The notes under the pieces: model-generated
The model's database searches: none
Told to the model about the DNA's origin: nothing
Seen by the model: the letters and a program-made list of their open reading frames with translations, nothing else
Position numbers and translations under genes: made by a program
DNA from: UBA4717 sp045531795
GTDB lineage: Bacteria > Bacillota > Clostridia > Oscillospirales > CAG-272
NCBI GenBank assembly: GCA_045531795.1
Contig: JAZSET010000073.1
Span: forward strand, 1-64,000
Direction: 5' to 3'
DNA length: 64,000 nucleotides
Part shown: positions 10,501-18,823 of the stretch, in pieces
Numbering within the stretch: the stretch's first letter is position 1
Layout: the number at the start of each line of letters is the position of its first letter

Positions 10501-13500
10501 AAAGGAAGTATCCACAGATGATAACCATATCGTAAACTCCACACCCCAAGAAATCGAGATAACAGAGGACAGTCTTGACACGGCAGTTCTTGTGTTCTTA
10601 AATGACCAAAAGCCGTATATGAGACTTGTAAAGCTCGATTCCGGGACCTATAAGGCACTTCCCAATGCCACCTTTAAGTTTGAGAAAATCGGCGGTAAAT
10701 TCGTAAAAGAATATACGACCGATGAAAACGGCGAAATCAATCTTGACAAGCTTGAAGCAGGCTCATACAAGGTAACCGAGCTTTCTGCTCCCGAAGGCTA
10801 TCTCATTGACAATGCTGAAAGAACCGTTAAGATCGAGGGCAATGACAGTGCGACATTCGTATTTACAAATACAAAGAAGCCGTCTATCAAGGTGGTAAAA
10901 TACGATAAGCAGAATGACAAGTACCTTTCGGGTGCCTCGTTCAGAATAGCAAAGATCGAGGATGGCTCCAATTACCTTGACCGCATTACCGACACAAACG
11001 GTATTATTGAAATATCCGACCTCGATCCCGGTGTTTACTCGGTTAAGGAAATCAAAGCACCTACAAATTATGTGCTTAACGAAACAGAATACCATGTAGA
11101 GCTTTTCCCCGGTAAAGAATCACAAGTCGTAGTTCTTAACGAAGAAAAGCCCAGTCTTAAAATCGTAAAGACTGATGCACTCACCGATAAACCTGTTTCG
11201 GGTGTAGGTTTCTTAGTAAGGCTTGCAGACGGAAGTACAGAGAATACCGTTGTAACAGACGAAAACGGCGAAGCACTTCTTTCTCATCTTAACCCCGGCA
11301 TATATGAAGTTATCGAAAAGAGCGTGCCTAACGGTTATCTTTTAGATTCCGAGCCTAAGCTTGTAACGCTTGAACCTGCAAGAACATCGGTAGTCCGATT
11401 TAAGAATTATCCCAAGCCCACGCTTACCGTAAACAAGGTTGACTCCATTACAAATGATCCACTTGAAAATGCAAAGTTCAGCGTTGTTTACGCAAGTAAT
11501 AACACCTTCTCGGGCGAGATAAACGATCTCGGCACTTTTACCACAGACAAGAACGGTCAGTTTAAGCTCGAAAACCTCAAAGACGGTTGGTATAAGGTAA
11601 CTGAAACACAAGCACCCGAAGGATATGTACAGTCAAATAAAGTCAAAGAAGTATATATTAAGGGCGGCGAAACAAAAGAGCTTACCTTTGAAAACACACC
11701 GCTTTCGGGACTTGTCATCAAGAAAGTCGATGCCGACACAGGCAAGGTTTTGCAGGGTGCAGAATTTATTGTCCGCTATCTTTCGGGAACAAGCGGCAGC
11801 GGCGGTACGGTTATAGGCGAATATACAACCTCCGCTAACGGTACAATCGTCATTTCAAGACTGAAAGCAGGTACTTATGTAATCGAGGAAACAAAAGCAC
11901 CTGACGGATATATCATCGACGATGCTCCCGAAACGGTTTACATCACAGGCAAAGAGCAGGATGTTATCACCGTCACCTTTGAAAACAAAAAGGACGGCGG
12001 ACTTATCATCAGGAAGCTCGACAGTGTTACAAAGAAGCCCCTTTCGGATGCTGAATTTAAGGTAACCGATTCTGACGGAAAGTTTGTAGCAACTTCCGGC
12101 GGTACAGTTTCCTCAAACGGCATTTATACAACCGATAAGGACGGTAAAATTCATATTACAGGCATAGAGGCAGGTACAACACTTGTTGTCACCGAAACAA
12201 AAGCTCCCGATGGCTATGTCATTGATACTGCCTCCAAGACTGTAAGAATAGATGCAGACGATACACAAACGCTCACCTTCTACAATAATCCCGACAGCGG
12301 ACTTCTTATCACAAAACTTGATAAAGAGACCAACGAGCCGCTTTATGGTGCGGTATTTGAAGTGACTGACAGTTCGGGTGCAGTAGTGGGTACTTCTAAC
12401 GGAAGATATACCACCGATGCAAACGGCATTATCCGCATTACAGGACTTAAACCCGATACCTATGTTGCAACTGAGATTGAAGCACCTTACGGTTATGCAC
12501 TCATAAGCGAGCCGCAGACAGTAAAGGTAGTTTCGGGTAAGATCCACAACCTTACCTTCTACAATGCTCCCGCAGGCGGACTTGTCATCTCCAAAGTGGA
12601 TAAAGCCACAGGCGAGCCGCTTTACGGTGCTGTGTTCAAGGTAACAAACAGTCAAGGCACAGTTGTCGGAAATAAGAACGGCAAGTATACTACAAACAGA
12701 AACGGCGAAATACATCTTTCGGGACTTGAGCCTGACACCTATGTAGTTACCGAAATCGAGGCTCCCGAAGGATATATTCTTGATGGCGCTCCTCAGACAA
12801 TCAAGGTAAGATCGGGTGAAACCCATGAGCTTACTTTCGTAAACAAGGCACTTGGCGGTATTCGTATTACAAAGGTTGACGAGGAAACAAGACAGCCCTT
12901 GAAGAATGTAAAGTTTGCGGTCGAGTATATGAACGGTAAGAAGATCGGCACATATACCACAAATGCAAGCGGTACTATCAATATCGACGACCTTGTAGAC
13001 GGCTGGTACACGGTTACCGAAACAAAGGCGGCAGACGGATATATTCTTGATGCAGAGCCGCACGATATCGAAGTCACAGACGGCGAAATCACAAGAGTTA
13101 CCATTACCAACCGAAAGACCTCTTCTTTCCTTATCCATAAAGTAGATTCTACCACAGGAAAAGGAATTTCCGGTGTTACCTTCCTTATCTCCGACAGATA
13201 CGGAAATCCCGTAGCACAGTATGTATCCGACCAGAACGGCTATGTCTATACCGATAATCACAACTTTGAAGACGGCAAGTACTATATCCGTGAAATTGCC
13301 GTTCCGAACGGTTATGTTCTCGATACCGAAGTCAAGACCTTCTATGTGGAATACGGTCATACAAGCTCGGTTACTTGGTACAATACTCCCATTCAGGCAC
13401 AAATTCAAATAATAAAGAAGTCGGCAGACGATAACCCTATAAACGGACTTCCCGCAGGCTCGCTTCTTGAAGGTGCTGTGTTTGAAATCTACGACAAGGG

Positions 13501-14236
13501 CGGCAATATCATGGATACAATAAAGACAGACAAGAACGGCAGAGCAAGCTCAAAGCCGCTTCCTCTCGGACTTTATACTATCCGTGAAACGGTTGCACCT
13601 ACCTACTACACTGCAAATCAGACACTTATGACGGCACACCTTGAATTTAACGGTCAGATTATGACCTTCGAGGTGCTTAACAAGTCTGTTTCTACAGGTG
13701 TATCCGTAACAAAGTACGGATATAACGAAGTAATGCCGAATAATCCCGTTGTTTACACCTTTAAGAACATCGCCAATACATCCACAGTTCCGCTTGACAG
13801 CTTCTATTTCAGAGATACACTCCCGTCTGCTATTCGTGCAGAAAAGCTTGTTACAGGTACATTTAATCAGAATCTTTACTACAAGATCGTGTACCTTACC
13901 AACTTATCTCGTGGCGAATACAGAACGGTAAACGACAATCTTTCTGCAAGTAAGAATTATGCTATTGATATCTCCAAAGAGGCACTCGGACTTGCCGAGA
14001 ATGAGTACATTACAGAGATAATGTTTGTGTTCGGAAGAGTCAAAGCAGGCTTTGCACAGGTTGAAACACCTTATCTCTACGCACGTTCCGTCAAAGGTCT
14101 TGCAAACGGCTCCAGCTTTGTTAATACTGCCGATGTAGGCGGTGTTTACAACGGTCAGTGGATAACAACCGTTTCGAGATTTGTGACAAAAGTGTACAAC
14201 TACACCTATATTGAAATGCCGAAAACCGGCTATTAA
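7562..14236 (+). CDS. giant thioester-domain / Cna-B repeat surface adhesin
   Basis: 2224 residues from the ATG at 7562, which is preceded by AAGGAGGA. It has a signal peptide (cleavage near VSA-ET) and then a thioester domain with Cys81 (AYCINWG) and Gln147 (ATQAAVW). In this domain family those two residues form an internal bond that can attach covalently to host or surface amines. Next come about 18 SpaA/Cna-B-type repeats of ~85-95 residues, each closing with a variant of E-x-x-AP-x-GY. A distinct ~190-residue C-terminal domain follows. The protein ends in MPKTGY directly before the stop. That resembles a sorting motif but has no membrane helix or basic tail, which is unusual. Probable role: cell contact or adhesion during conjugation. 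Confidence 0.88.
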   Translation: MSKTKQTSKKLLCLLLALMTLLSVIPITPVSAETLSDGKSKTVTIKLNETHYILETVGGTKLQGQSWTYTSDTGIQGPAYCINWGLDKPSDTKQIPITGRYTATPQTIGAFANGYPQRSLEDFIKINKGDHPLVANLTREEYVAATQAAVWTTLGQLRIEGTQWSSGRDTLLIPDESDPSALRAYEALKIILYNASFWTKPLNAGMHIRLGRTQAGNVLNIEDANGLIGAEQNGMYGIEKETIDGVEYYTRTFVASSATSTYKSNYSINLRLDNSPEGTIVTNLNNEKLTSWQASGQTYWVVPTPLHEVTTMNENGSEYAGDFKVCIPVRNTPESGNITFVASATISQFNIYFANNTTDTEQSFIIADPMYAPMSCTGQMKWEKVTSPYGRLVVNKVDGMGNPLQGAIFSLVGSNGKTYDGTSDISGQIVWEYLDPAITYTLKETQAPAGYIKAEDVTVNVLAGTTTTISVKNSSERMLKIRKVDAQNGNPLLGASFRLEQIDGSYVTDVTTGHSGYVEFFGNELPYGTYKVYEKTAPDGYEKSTEVRTFSWNGQSDITLTFENVRTPSFVIIKKDKDTNIPLEDVDFEVYKDGSLVTTVTTNSAGYAHVTGLTEGYYEVKEKTAPKGYILDTQKHGMYINPYNPAVENDPILVLTNSKKPALTIEKLDTKTLKPIANVRFEVYKDTVLLGSYTTGSDGLVELCDLETGTYTVKETRTPSGYVLQNIPQSVELEAGKSATLTFFNPTKPGVSIKKIDADTGKALSDAVFKIEGVDVSYLNEFTTDSDGEIILPKLEVGVYTVNEISSPKGYVKNTEVRTFEAAEDGNVQLVFKNHKKPSLKVTKIDAVTGEALEGASFRISKVGDSTRYYDKITDKNGLIELTDLDVGIYSVQEISAPDGYLLNDTLYHAELFAGKESTLIVENKAKPSLTIKKYDSLTGSLLSGTTFEVYRDTTLIGTYTTDYTGEIHLYDLKTGTYTVKEVSTDDNHIVNSTPQEIEITEDSLDTAVLVFLNDQKPYMRLVKLDSGTYKALPNATFKFEKIGGKFVKEYTTDENGEINLDKLEAGSYKVTELSAPEGYLIDNAERTVKIEGNDSATFVFTNTKKPSIKVVKYDKQNDKYLSGASFRIAKIEDGSNYLDRITDTNGIIEISDLDPGVYSVKEIKAPTNYVLNETEYHVELFPGKESQVVVLNEEKPSLKIVKTDALTDKPVSGVGFLVRLADGSTENTVVTDENGEALLSHLNPGIYEVIEKSVPNGYLLDSEPKLVTLEPARTSVVRFKNYPKPTLTVNKVDSITNDPLENAKFSVVYASNNTFSGEINDLGTFTTDKNGQFKLENLKDGWYKVTETQAPEGYVQSNKVKEVYIKGGETKELTFENTPLSGLVIKKVDADTGKVLQGAEFIVRYLSGTSGSGGTVIGEYTTSANGTIVISRLKAGTYVIEETKAPDGYIIDDAPETVYITGKEQDVITVTFENKKDGGLIIRKLDSVTKKPLSDAEFKVTDSDGKFVATSGGTVSSNGIYTTDKDGKIHITGIEAGTTLVVTETKAPDGYVIDTASKTVRIDADDTQTLTFYNNPDSGLLITKLDKETNEPLYGAVFEVTDSSGAVVGTSNGRYTTDANGIIRITGLKPDTYVATEIEAPYGYALISEPQTVKVVSGKIHNLTFYNAPAGGLVISKVDKATGEPLYGAVFKVTNSQGTVVGNKNGKYTTNRNGEIHLSGLEPDTYVVTEIEAPEGYILDGAPQTIKVRSGETHELTFVNKALGGIRITKVDEETRQPLKNVKFAVEYMNGKKIGTYTTNASGTINIDDLVDGWYTVTETKAADGYILDAEPHDIEVTDGEITRVTITNRKTSSFLIHKVDSTTGKGISGVTFLISDRYGNPVAQYVSDQNGYVYTDNHNFEDGKYYIREIAVPNGYVLDTEVKTFYVEYGHTSSVTWYNTPIQAQIQIIKKSADDNPINGLPAGSLLEGAVFEIYDKGGNIMDTIKTDKNGRASSKPLPLGLYTIRETVAPTYYTANQTLMTAHLEFNGQIMTFEVLNKSVSTGVSVTKYGYNEVMPNNPVVYTFKNIANTSTVPLDSFYFRDTLPSAIRAEKLVTGTFNQNLYYKIVYLTNLSRGEYRTVNDNLSASKNYAIDISKEALGLAENEYITEIMFVFGRVKAGFAQVETPYLYARSVKGLANGSSFVNTADVGGVYNGQWITTVSRFVTKVYNYTYIEMPKTGY

Positions 14237-14247
14237 ATCCATGCAAA

Positions 14248-14273
14248 AAGGGCTGTCGTTAGTGGCAGCCCTT
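14248..14273 (+). terminator. stem-loop after the adhesin gene
   Basis: Stem AAGGGCTG/CAGCCCTT with a 10-nt loop follows the stop codon by 12 nt. Only a weak T-tract (CCTTT) follows. It may be an mRNA-stabilising or partial termination hairpin separating the surface and secretion genes. Confidence 0.5.
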
Positions 14274-14297
14274 AACCTTTAAGAAAGGAAAAAGTCT

Positions 14298-14645
14298 ATG
14301 AAAAACAAAATAATGAAATTCTTTTGTCAGGTACTTCCGTTTATTATTGCCATAGTACCGCTGCTTGCAATAAATGTACTTGCGGTTGATGATATGTGGA
14401 CTGTTGCAGACCGCATTATTGTCGATGTATATAACAAGATAGCAGGAATCAGTACCATTCTCGCGGCACTTATGACGACTGTTTGCGTTGTCGGAATGAA
14501 GCTTTCAAACAATCAGCAAAAGGTCGATCAGAGTGTTGACTGGCTCAAGCGTATTTGGATTGCTTGGGCTATTATCAACGGCATAGGTGCATTCCTTGCT
14601 TATGTTGTACCGCTTCTCGACGGTCTTGCGACGATTAAGCCGTAA
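14298..14645 (+). CDS. VirB2/TrbC-like small membrane protein (pilin-like)
   Basis: 115 residues: a signal-like first helix (residues ~8-29), then two further hydrophobic segments around 48-68 and 88-105, separated by a short polar loop with Lys/Gln/Asp. Size, topology and position at the head of the secretion genes match the VirB2/TrbC-like subunit class of conjugative elements in Bacillota (Maff2/DUF3852-type). Direct sequence identity to a named family was not established. Confidence 0.55.
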   Translation: MKNKIMKFFCQVLPFIIAIVPLLAINVLAVDDMWTVADRIIVDVYNKIAGISTILAALMTTVCVVGMKLSNNQQKVDQSVDWLKRIWIAWAIINGIGAFLAYVVPLLDGLATIKP

Positions 14646-14686
14646 AATATGAAACATTCGATTAAAAGGTAAGGAGGCGATGTTCT

Positions 14687-16756
14687 TTGCTTGAACCCAT
14701 AATGAAAGGGCTTATCGAATGGATATACGGTCTTATAGAGGATATGGCAGACTATGTATTTGGCGATATTATTGACGTATTGACAATGGATATGTCCTAC
14801 TTCAAAAAAGCAGCACCTATTGTAAATGACATCGCTGAAATAATGCTCGCTCTTGGGTGGGCATTACTTTTGGGAAACCTTGTCTTTCAGCTGTTAAAAA
14901 GCATAATGTCGGGAGCAGGCTTTGAGGGCGAAGATCCGCGTACACTTTTTATGCGTACATTCGCTTTCAGTTTTCTGCTCCTCGCTTCTCCGCAGATATG
15001 TGAGATGTGCTCTAAAATGACAGGTGTTGTCGTTGCATATCTGAATATCCCGAGAAGCTTTGCTTTTTCAGCGCCGACAGGGATTTTATTTTCAGGTGCG
15101 GGAGGTGTCTCATGGCTAATTGCCATAATCGTCAGCATAATTCTCATAGTTCAGCTTGTAAAACTGTTCTTTGATATAGGCGAACGATATGTTATTTCTT
15201 GTGTTCTCACCTTTATGGCACCCCTTGCATTTGCTATGGGCGGCAGTAAAAATACAAACGATATTTTCAAGGGCTGGTGCAGAATGTACGGCTCTATGAA
15301 CTTAATGCTCATTATGAATATCGTTTTTCTTAAGCTCATAGTGAACGCAATGGTCAATATGTGGGCATCAAATATTATTGTTTGGCTCGTATTTGTAATG
15401 GCTTTAACAAGAGTTGCACGAAAGATTGACGCTCATATATCCAAAATCGGTCTTAATCCAGCACAGACAAGTAATAGTGTGGGTGTAAGATTCCCCGGTG
15501 GAACAACGCTTGTTGTTGTCAAAACTCTCGCCTCACTCTTCGGTAAGAGTGCTGCCAATATGAAAGGCGGCGGTGGCGGTAATTCCGGCGGCGGTGGTTC
15601 TTCACATCATCACCATACAGGCGGAAATCCTTCCGGTAACGGCGGCAGACCTCGTAATTCTAGTCCTCCTCCACAACCCGGCGCGATGAGTACTCCTACG
15701 GGAGATGCGAATGTAAATGTATCTGTAAACAGTAAGAGTCAGGTTACAAAAGTAAGTTCTCCTATCGGCAATATTGCAGGAAGACAAGCTGGCGGTGCGG
15801 TAAACAATAACCGAGTCGGCGGTAATACCACAAATGCCGATAACAGAACATCCCCACGTGGTGAAGGTCGCAGCGGAGAAAACTCCGAAAGAGACAGAAA
15901 CAATCCTTCGGGCAATCGTCAAAGACCTGCAAATGTCGGCGGAACGGTTATCGTACAGAACGGACAGGGCGGTGTTCAAAACAAGGCTAAAAACATTACC
16001 TCTGTTCCCGCAGTTAAGAGTACAGTCCAACCTAGCGACAAGAGAAGCAGTGCATCTCACGATAAGTCTCAATCGGATATCGGAAGAGAAATACACGACA
16101 ATTCCCGTCAGAACACACAGACGGCAGGAAGAATTACCACACTTGCCAAAGGTAAAGGAAAGGGTGCTCCCGTTCCTATGCCTCAAGCGGTATCTCCGAG
16201 TTCTACGCAGACTGTTATTAACGGCAATTCCAATGGTGTCAATGTACAAAGCGGTACTAATATAGGAGTTCCCGAAACAAGAAGCGTGCCTAAAAATGTT
16301 ACTGTACCCGTTGTAAGTCACCGTCAAAGCACAGGCAGAGTATCGGGAACAGATACCTTTACAGACCGTCAAGTAGTGTCAGGCACAAATAATACCGATG
16401 TTAATGTACCAAACAATAACGGCACTGCACACGGTTCTACGCAAAGCAGAGGTACAGTTGTAAATCAATCAAGTGTCGGTATGTCTGAACACAGAAGTGT
16501 ATCGAGCGTTTCTTCTCACTCATCATCTTCTTCATATGTAAGCACAAACGGCAGAAAAATCGATCCTGAATACAAATTTGGAAGATACGATCCCGCCGCA
16601 GCTAACCGCAAGGGCAAGAGAAATTATTATTCCAAAGACACCGAAACTGTAAAACGGCAAAGTGAACACAAGCGAGGTGAGGAAAATGGAACAGCAGGAA
16701 AAAAGCACAGGACAAAAGGCAGCCAGAGGAGCACAGATAGCAGGCGGAATAGCTAA
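14687..16756 (+). CDS. VirB6/TrbL-like conjugation channel protein with disordered tail
   Basis: 689 residues. The first ~280 contain six or more membrane helices and match the VirB6/TrbL-like channel protein of Bacillota conjugative elements. The rest is a ~400-residue hydrophilic, Asn/Ser/Gly-rich tail with GGGG, HHHH and arginine-rich stretches, probably disordered and cytoplasmic. The TTG start is supported by AAGGAGG 9 nt upstream; the nearby ATG at 14680 is out of frame. The next gene starts inside its 3' end, so the two are coupled. Channel assignment rests on topology and context. Confidence 0.72.
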   Translation: MLEPIMKGLIEWIYGLIEDMADYVFGDIIDVLTMDMSYFKKAAPIVNDIAEIMLALGWALLLGNLVFQLLKSIMSGAGFEGEDPRTLFMRTFAFSFLLLASPQICEMCSKMTGVVVAYLNIPRSFAFSAPTGILFSGAGGVSWLIAIIVSIILIVQLVKLFFDIGERYVISCVLTFMAPLAFAMGGSKNTNDIFKGWCRMYGSMNLMLIMNIVFLKLIVNAMVNMWASNIIVWLVFVMALTRVARKIDAHISKIGLNPAQTSNSVGVRFPGGTTLVVVKTLASLFGKSAANMKGGGGGNSGGGGSSHHHHTGGNPSGNGGRPRNSSPPPQPGAMSTPTGDANVNVSVNSKSQVTKVSSPIGNIAGRQAGGAVNNNRVGGNTTNADNRTSPRGEGRSGENSERDRNNPSGNRQRPANVGGTVIVQNGQGGVQNKAKNITSVPAVKSTVQPSDKRSSASHDKSQSDIGREIHDNSRQNTQTAGRITTLAKGKGKGAPVPMPQAVSPSSTQTVINGNSNGVNVQSGTNIGVPETRSVPKNVTVPVVSHRQSTGRVSGTDTFTDRQVVSGTNNTDVNVPNNNGTAHGSTQSRGTVVNQSSVGMSEHRSVSSVSSHSSSSSYVSTNGRKIDPEYKFGRYDPAAANRKGKRNYYSKDTETVKRQSEHKRGEENGTAGKKHRTKGSQRSTDSRRNS

Positions 16757-17837
16757 AATCGCCATAGGTGTTGCTTCTCAAAACTATGCTCAGGCACTTA
16801 TCGGTGCTATCGAGGTAATCCCTTGGAAAAAGGTTTTTACCGTTATCGGAGCATTTCTTTTTCTTCTTCTCATTCCCATACTTATTATCGCTTCTTTGCC
16901 GCAGATACTCATAAATTGGGCATTTTCCGGCTTTGATGACCTTATTTCCCGAAACGAACACGGAACGGAAATCGTAAGCCATTACTACGAAGTGCTTGAT
17001 GAACAAGAGGAAGGTGTAGAGCCGGATATCAATTTCCTTATATGCCTTGATGCAGTACGCACAAATCAGGATGTAGAGAGTATGACAGAGGCGGATGTGG
17101 AAAACGCTATTTCTAACAGTTTCACAAAAGATGATGAAACGGGAGAAATATACAACAAAACGCACGATGAAATAATGGAGGATTACGGATTTACCGATGA
17201 GCAAAAGAATTGGGTAAATCTGATGTACAACACCATTACAGGTCAAAAGATTACCCCTGACAGTGAGTTTATAGATCCTGATAGACTTGAAAACTACGAT
17301 GGGGTAACTCTTGACGGGCTTACATACTTTAATCAGCTTGATGAAAGATGGGCAAACACGATGTACGGAACTACCGATACAATCGGTGTGGCAGGTTGCG
17401 GTCCGACGGCACTTGCAATCGTTATAGCCAACCTCAAGGGTGAAACGGTAGAGCCTGACGAGGTAGCCGAGTGGTCTTATGAAAACGGCTATGTCTGTGA
17501 GGGAAGCGGAAGCTATATATCCCTTATTCCGAATGCCGCAGAGCATTACGGATTAACTGTTGAAAAACTCGGCAAATCAAGTGCGGAAGAGCTTACAGAA
17601 CACCTTGAAGCAGGAAAAATGATTATTGCCATTATGGGCAAAGGACATTTCACATCAACAGGTCATTTTATCGTGCTTCGAGGCATTACAGAGGACGGCA
17701 AGGTTCTTGTTGCCGATCCGGTAAGTCTAAACCGAAGCGAAAAAGAGTGGGATATATCTATATTCCTTGAAGAAGTTAAAAACGCAGGCTCAGGCGGTCC
17801 GTTTTGGAGCCTATCATACAATCCTGAAGAAGAATGA
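16686..17837 (+). CDS. membrane-anchored C39-like cysteine peptidase of the conjugation locus
   Basis: 383 residues from the ATG at 16686, which has a GAGGTGAGG ribosome site; an upstream in-frame ATG lacks one. A single membrane helix (~residues 53-76) is followed by an extracellular helical region. A papain-like C39 domain follows with Cys238 (VAGCGPTALA), His327 (TGHFIVL) and Asp344 (VADPVS). In type IV systems of Gram-positive bacteria this position is usually filled by a cell-wall hydrolase such as an NlpC/P60 or lysozyme-like protein. Here a C39-type fold takes that place, so the substrate may be peptide cross-bridges or a secreted protein. It overlaps the upstream gene by 71 nt. Confidence 0.78.
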   Translation: MEQQEKSTGQKAARGAQIAGGIAKIAIGVASQNYAQALIGAIEVIPWKKVFTVIGAFLFLLLIPILIIASLPQILINWAFSGFDDLISRNEHGTEIVSHYYEVLDEQEEGVEPDINFLICLDAVRTNQDVESMTEADVENAISNSFTKDDETGEIYNKTHDEIMEDYGFTDEQKNWVNLMYNTITGQKITPDSEFIDPDRLENYDGVTLDGLTYFNQLDERWANTMYGTTDTIGVAGCGPTALAIVIANLKGETVEPDEVAEWSYENGYVCEGSGSYISLIPNAAEHYGLTVEKLGKSSAEELTEHLEAGKMIIAIMGKGHFTSTGHFIVLRGITEDGKVLVADPVSLNRSEKEWDISIFLEEVKNAGSGGPFWSLSYNPEEE

Positions 17838-17852
17838 AGGGGGATTCGTTAA

Positions 17853-18149
17853 ATGAATGATTATATTATTCCGTCAAATTTTGAGGAAGGCGGAAAGTTA
17901 ATGGGCGTCTTTGGCGTTCGCAATGTTATCGAGGCAGGGATTTTATCTCTGCCTTTTATCTATCTTGTGTTTATGTTTGTCCCTTTGGGACTTACTTGGA
18001 AAATCATACTTGCGGCAACCGTTGTTATTCCGGTCGGCGGTTTTGCACTTATCGGGATAAACGATGATCCGCTGTCTATCTTTGTAAAGAATTGGTGGTG
18101 CTGGCTCAGAAACAAAAGAATAATGGAGTATCGAGGTGAGGTAAAATGA
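17853..18149 (+). CDS. PrgI/VirB3-like membrane protein
   Basis: 98 residues with the PrgI layout: a short N-terminal segment (IPSNFEEGGKLMG), then two adjacent membrane helices (~26-45 and 50-70), then a charged tail. PrgI-family proteins are the VirB3-like inner-membrane partners of VirB4 in Gram-positive type IV systems. It overlaps the next gene by 4 nt, which carries the VirB4 N-terminal region. Confidence 0.82.
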   Translation: MNDYIIPSNFEEGGKLMGVFGVRNVIEAGILSLPFIYLVFMFVPLGLTWKIILAATVVIPVGGFALIGINDDPLSIFVKNWWCWLRNKRIMEYRGEVK

Positions 18150-18823
18150 AAAGTTTGTTTTCAAAAAAGAAATCTGAAAAATCCTTTGGAAACTATTATC
18201 CGGACAGTACACAGAAGTGGCTGCCCATCGAAACAGTAACAGGCGGTCTTATCTTGCTTAAAGACGGCAGATACATAAAGATCGTGGAAATACTGCCCGT
18301 AAATTTCTATCTGAAAAGCGAGGTTGAACAGGAAAACATCATTTTCTACTTTGCTTCGTATTTGAAGATAGCCCCTGACAATATGCAGATAAGGGTTATG
18401 ACCGAGCGTGCCGATATAGACGATTATCTCAAACGCCATGACCACTACGCATATAACGAGCCGAACGAGCAAACGCAGGCTATGATATACGACGAAATGA
18501 ACTTCGTAAAAGGGCTTTCCGAGAATATCGCCATAAAGAAACGCTTTTATATCATCTTTGAGTATGCAAGCTCAAACTTTGTAGGCAGAAATGTCAAGTT
18601 TACGGATATTCAAAGGATATTGTCAGATGAAGTATATAAGGCAGGAAGATATTTGTCGCAGTGTGAGCTTGGCGTCGTTGATATAAACGACAACGGTCAG
18701 CTTATCGACCTGCTTTACGGCTTTATCAACAGGCAAAGTTCTAAGTTTGTAAGCCCCGGCAACTTTGCAAACGGTATGTTTGACGAGGTACATACAAATT
18801 ACGGAGGTAATGACTATGAGTAA
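18146..18823 (+). CDS. separate VirB4 N-terminal-type domain protein
   Basis: 225 residues. The segment from WLPIETVTGGLILLKDGRY through the SEVEQENIIFYFASYLKIAP region resembles the N-terminal domain of TraC/TraE/VirB4 proteins of Bacillota conjugative elements, which contacts the membrane complex. There is no Walker motif here; the ATPase is the next gene and overlaps by 8 nt. The two together make the length of one VirB4 protein. No frameshift scar is visible, since the ATPase has its own strong ribosome site, so this looks like a genuine split. Confidence 0.7.
   Translation: MKSLFSKKKSEKSFGNYYPDSTQKWLPIETVTGGLILLKDGRYIKIVEILPVNFYLKSEVEQENIIFYFASYLKIAPDNMQIRVMTERADIDDYLKRHDHYAYNEPNEQTQAMIYDEMNFVKGLSENIAIKKRFYIIFEYASSNFVGRNVKFTDIQRILSDEVYKAGRYLSQCELGVVDINDNGQLIDLLYGFINRQSSKFVSPGNFANGMFDEVHTNYGGNDYE

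Noticed and set aside
12113..13408. 431-codon open frame on the minus strand inside the Cna-B gene
   Set aside because: It mirrors the repeat structure and codon pattern of the adhesin, has no ribosome site and no recognisable domain; the + strand gene explains the region.
7562..13700. Array-like periodicity that might suggest a CRISPR or DNA satellite
   Set aside because: The period follows protein repeats of ~85-95 residues with diverged DNA; there are no short identical repeats with unique spacers.
14218..14236. Frameshift hiding a normal sorting tail after MPKTGY
   Set aside because: No hydrophobic stretch with a basic end occurs in any frame after the stop; a hairpin and the next gene follow directly.
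15602..16372. 256-codon minus-strand frame opposite the VirB6-like tail
   Set aside because: A low-complexity shadow of the Asn/Ser-rich tail; no start signal.
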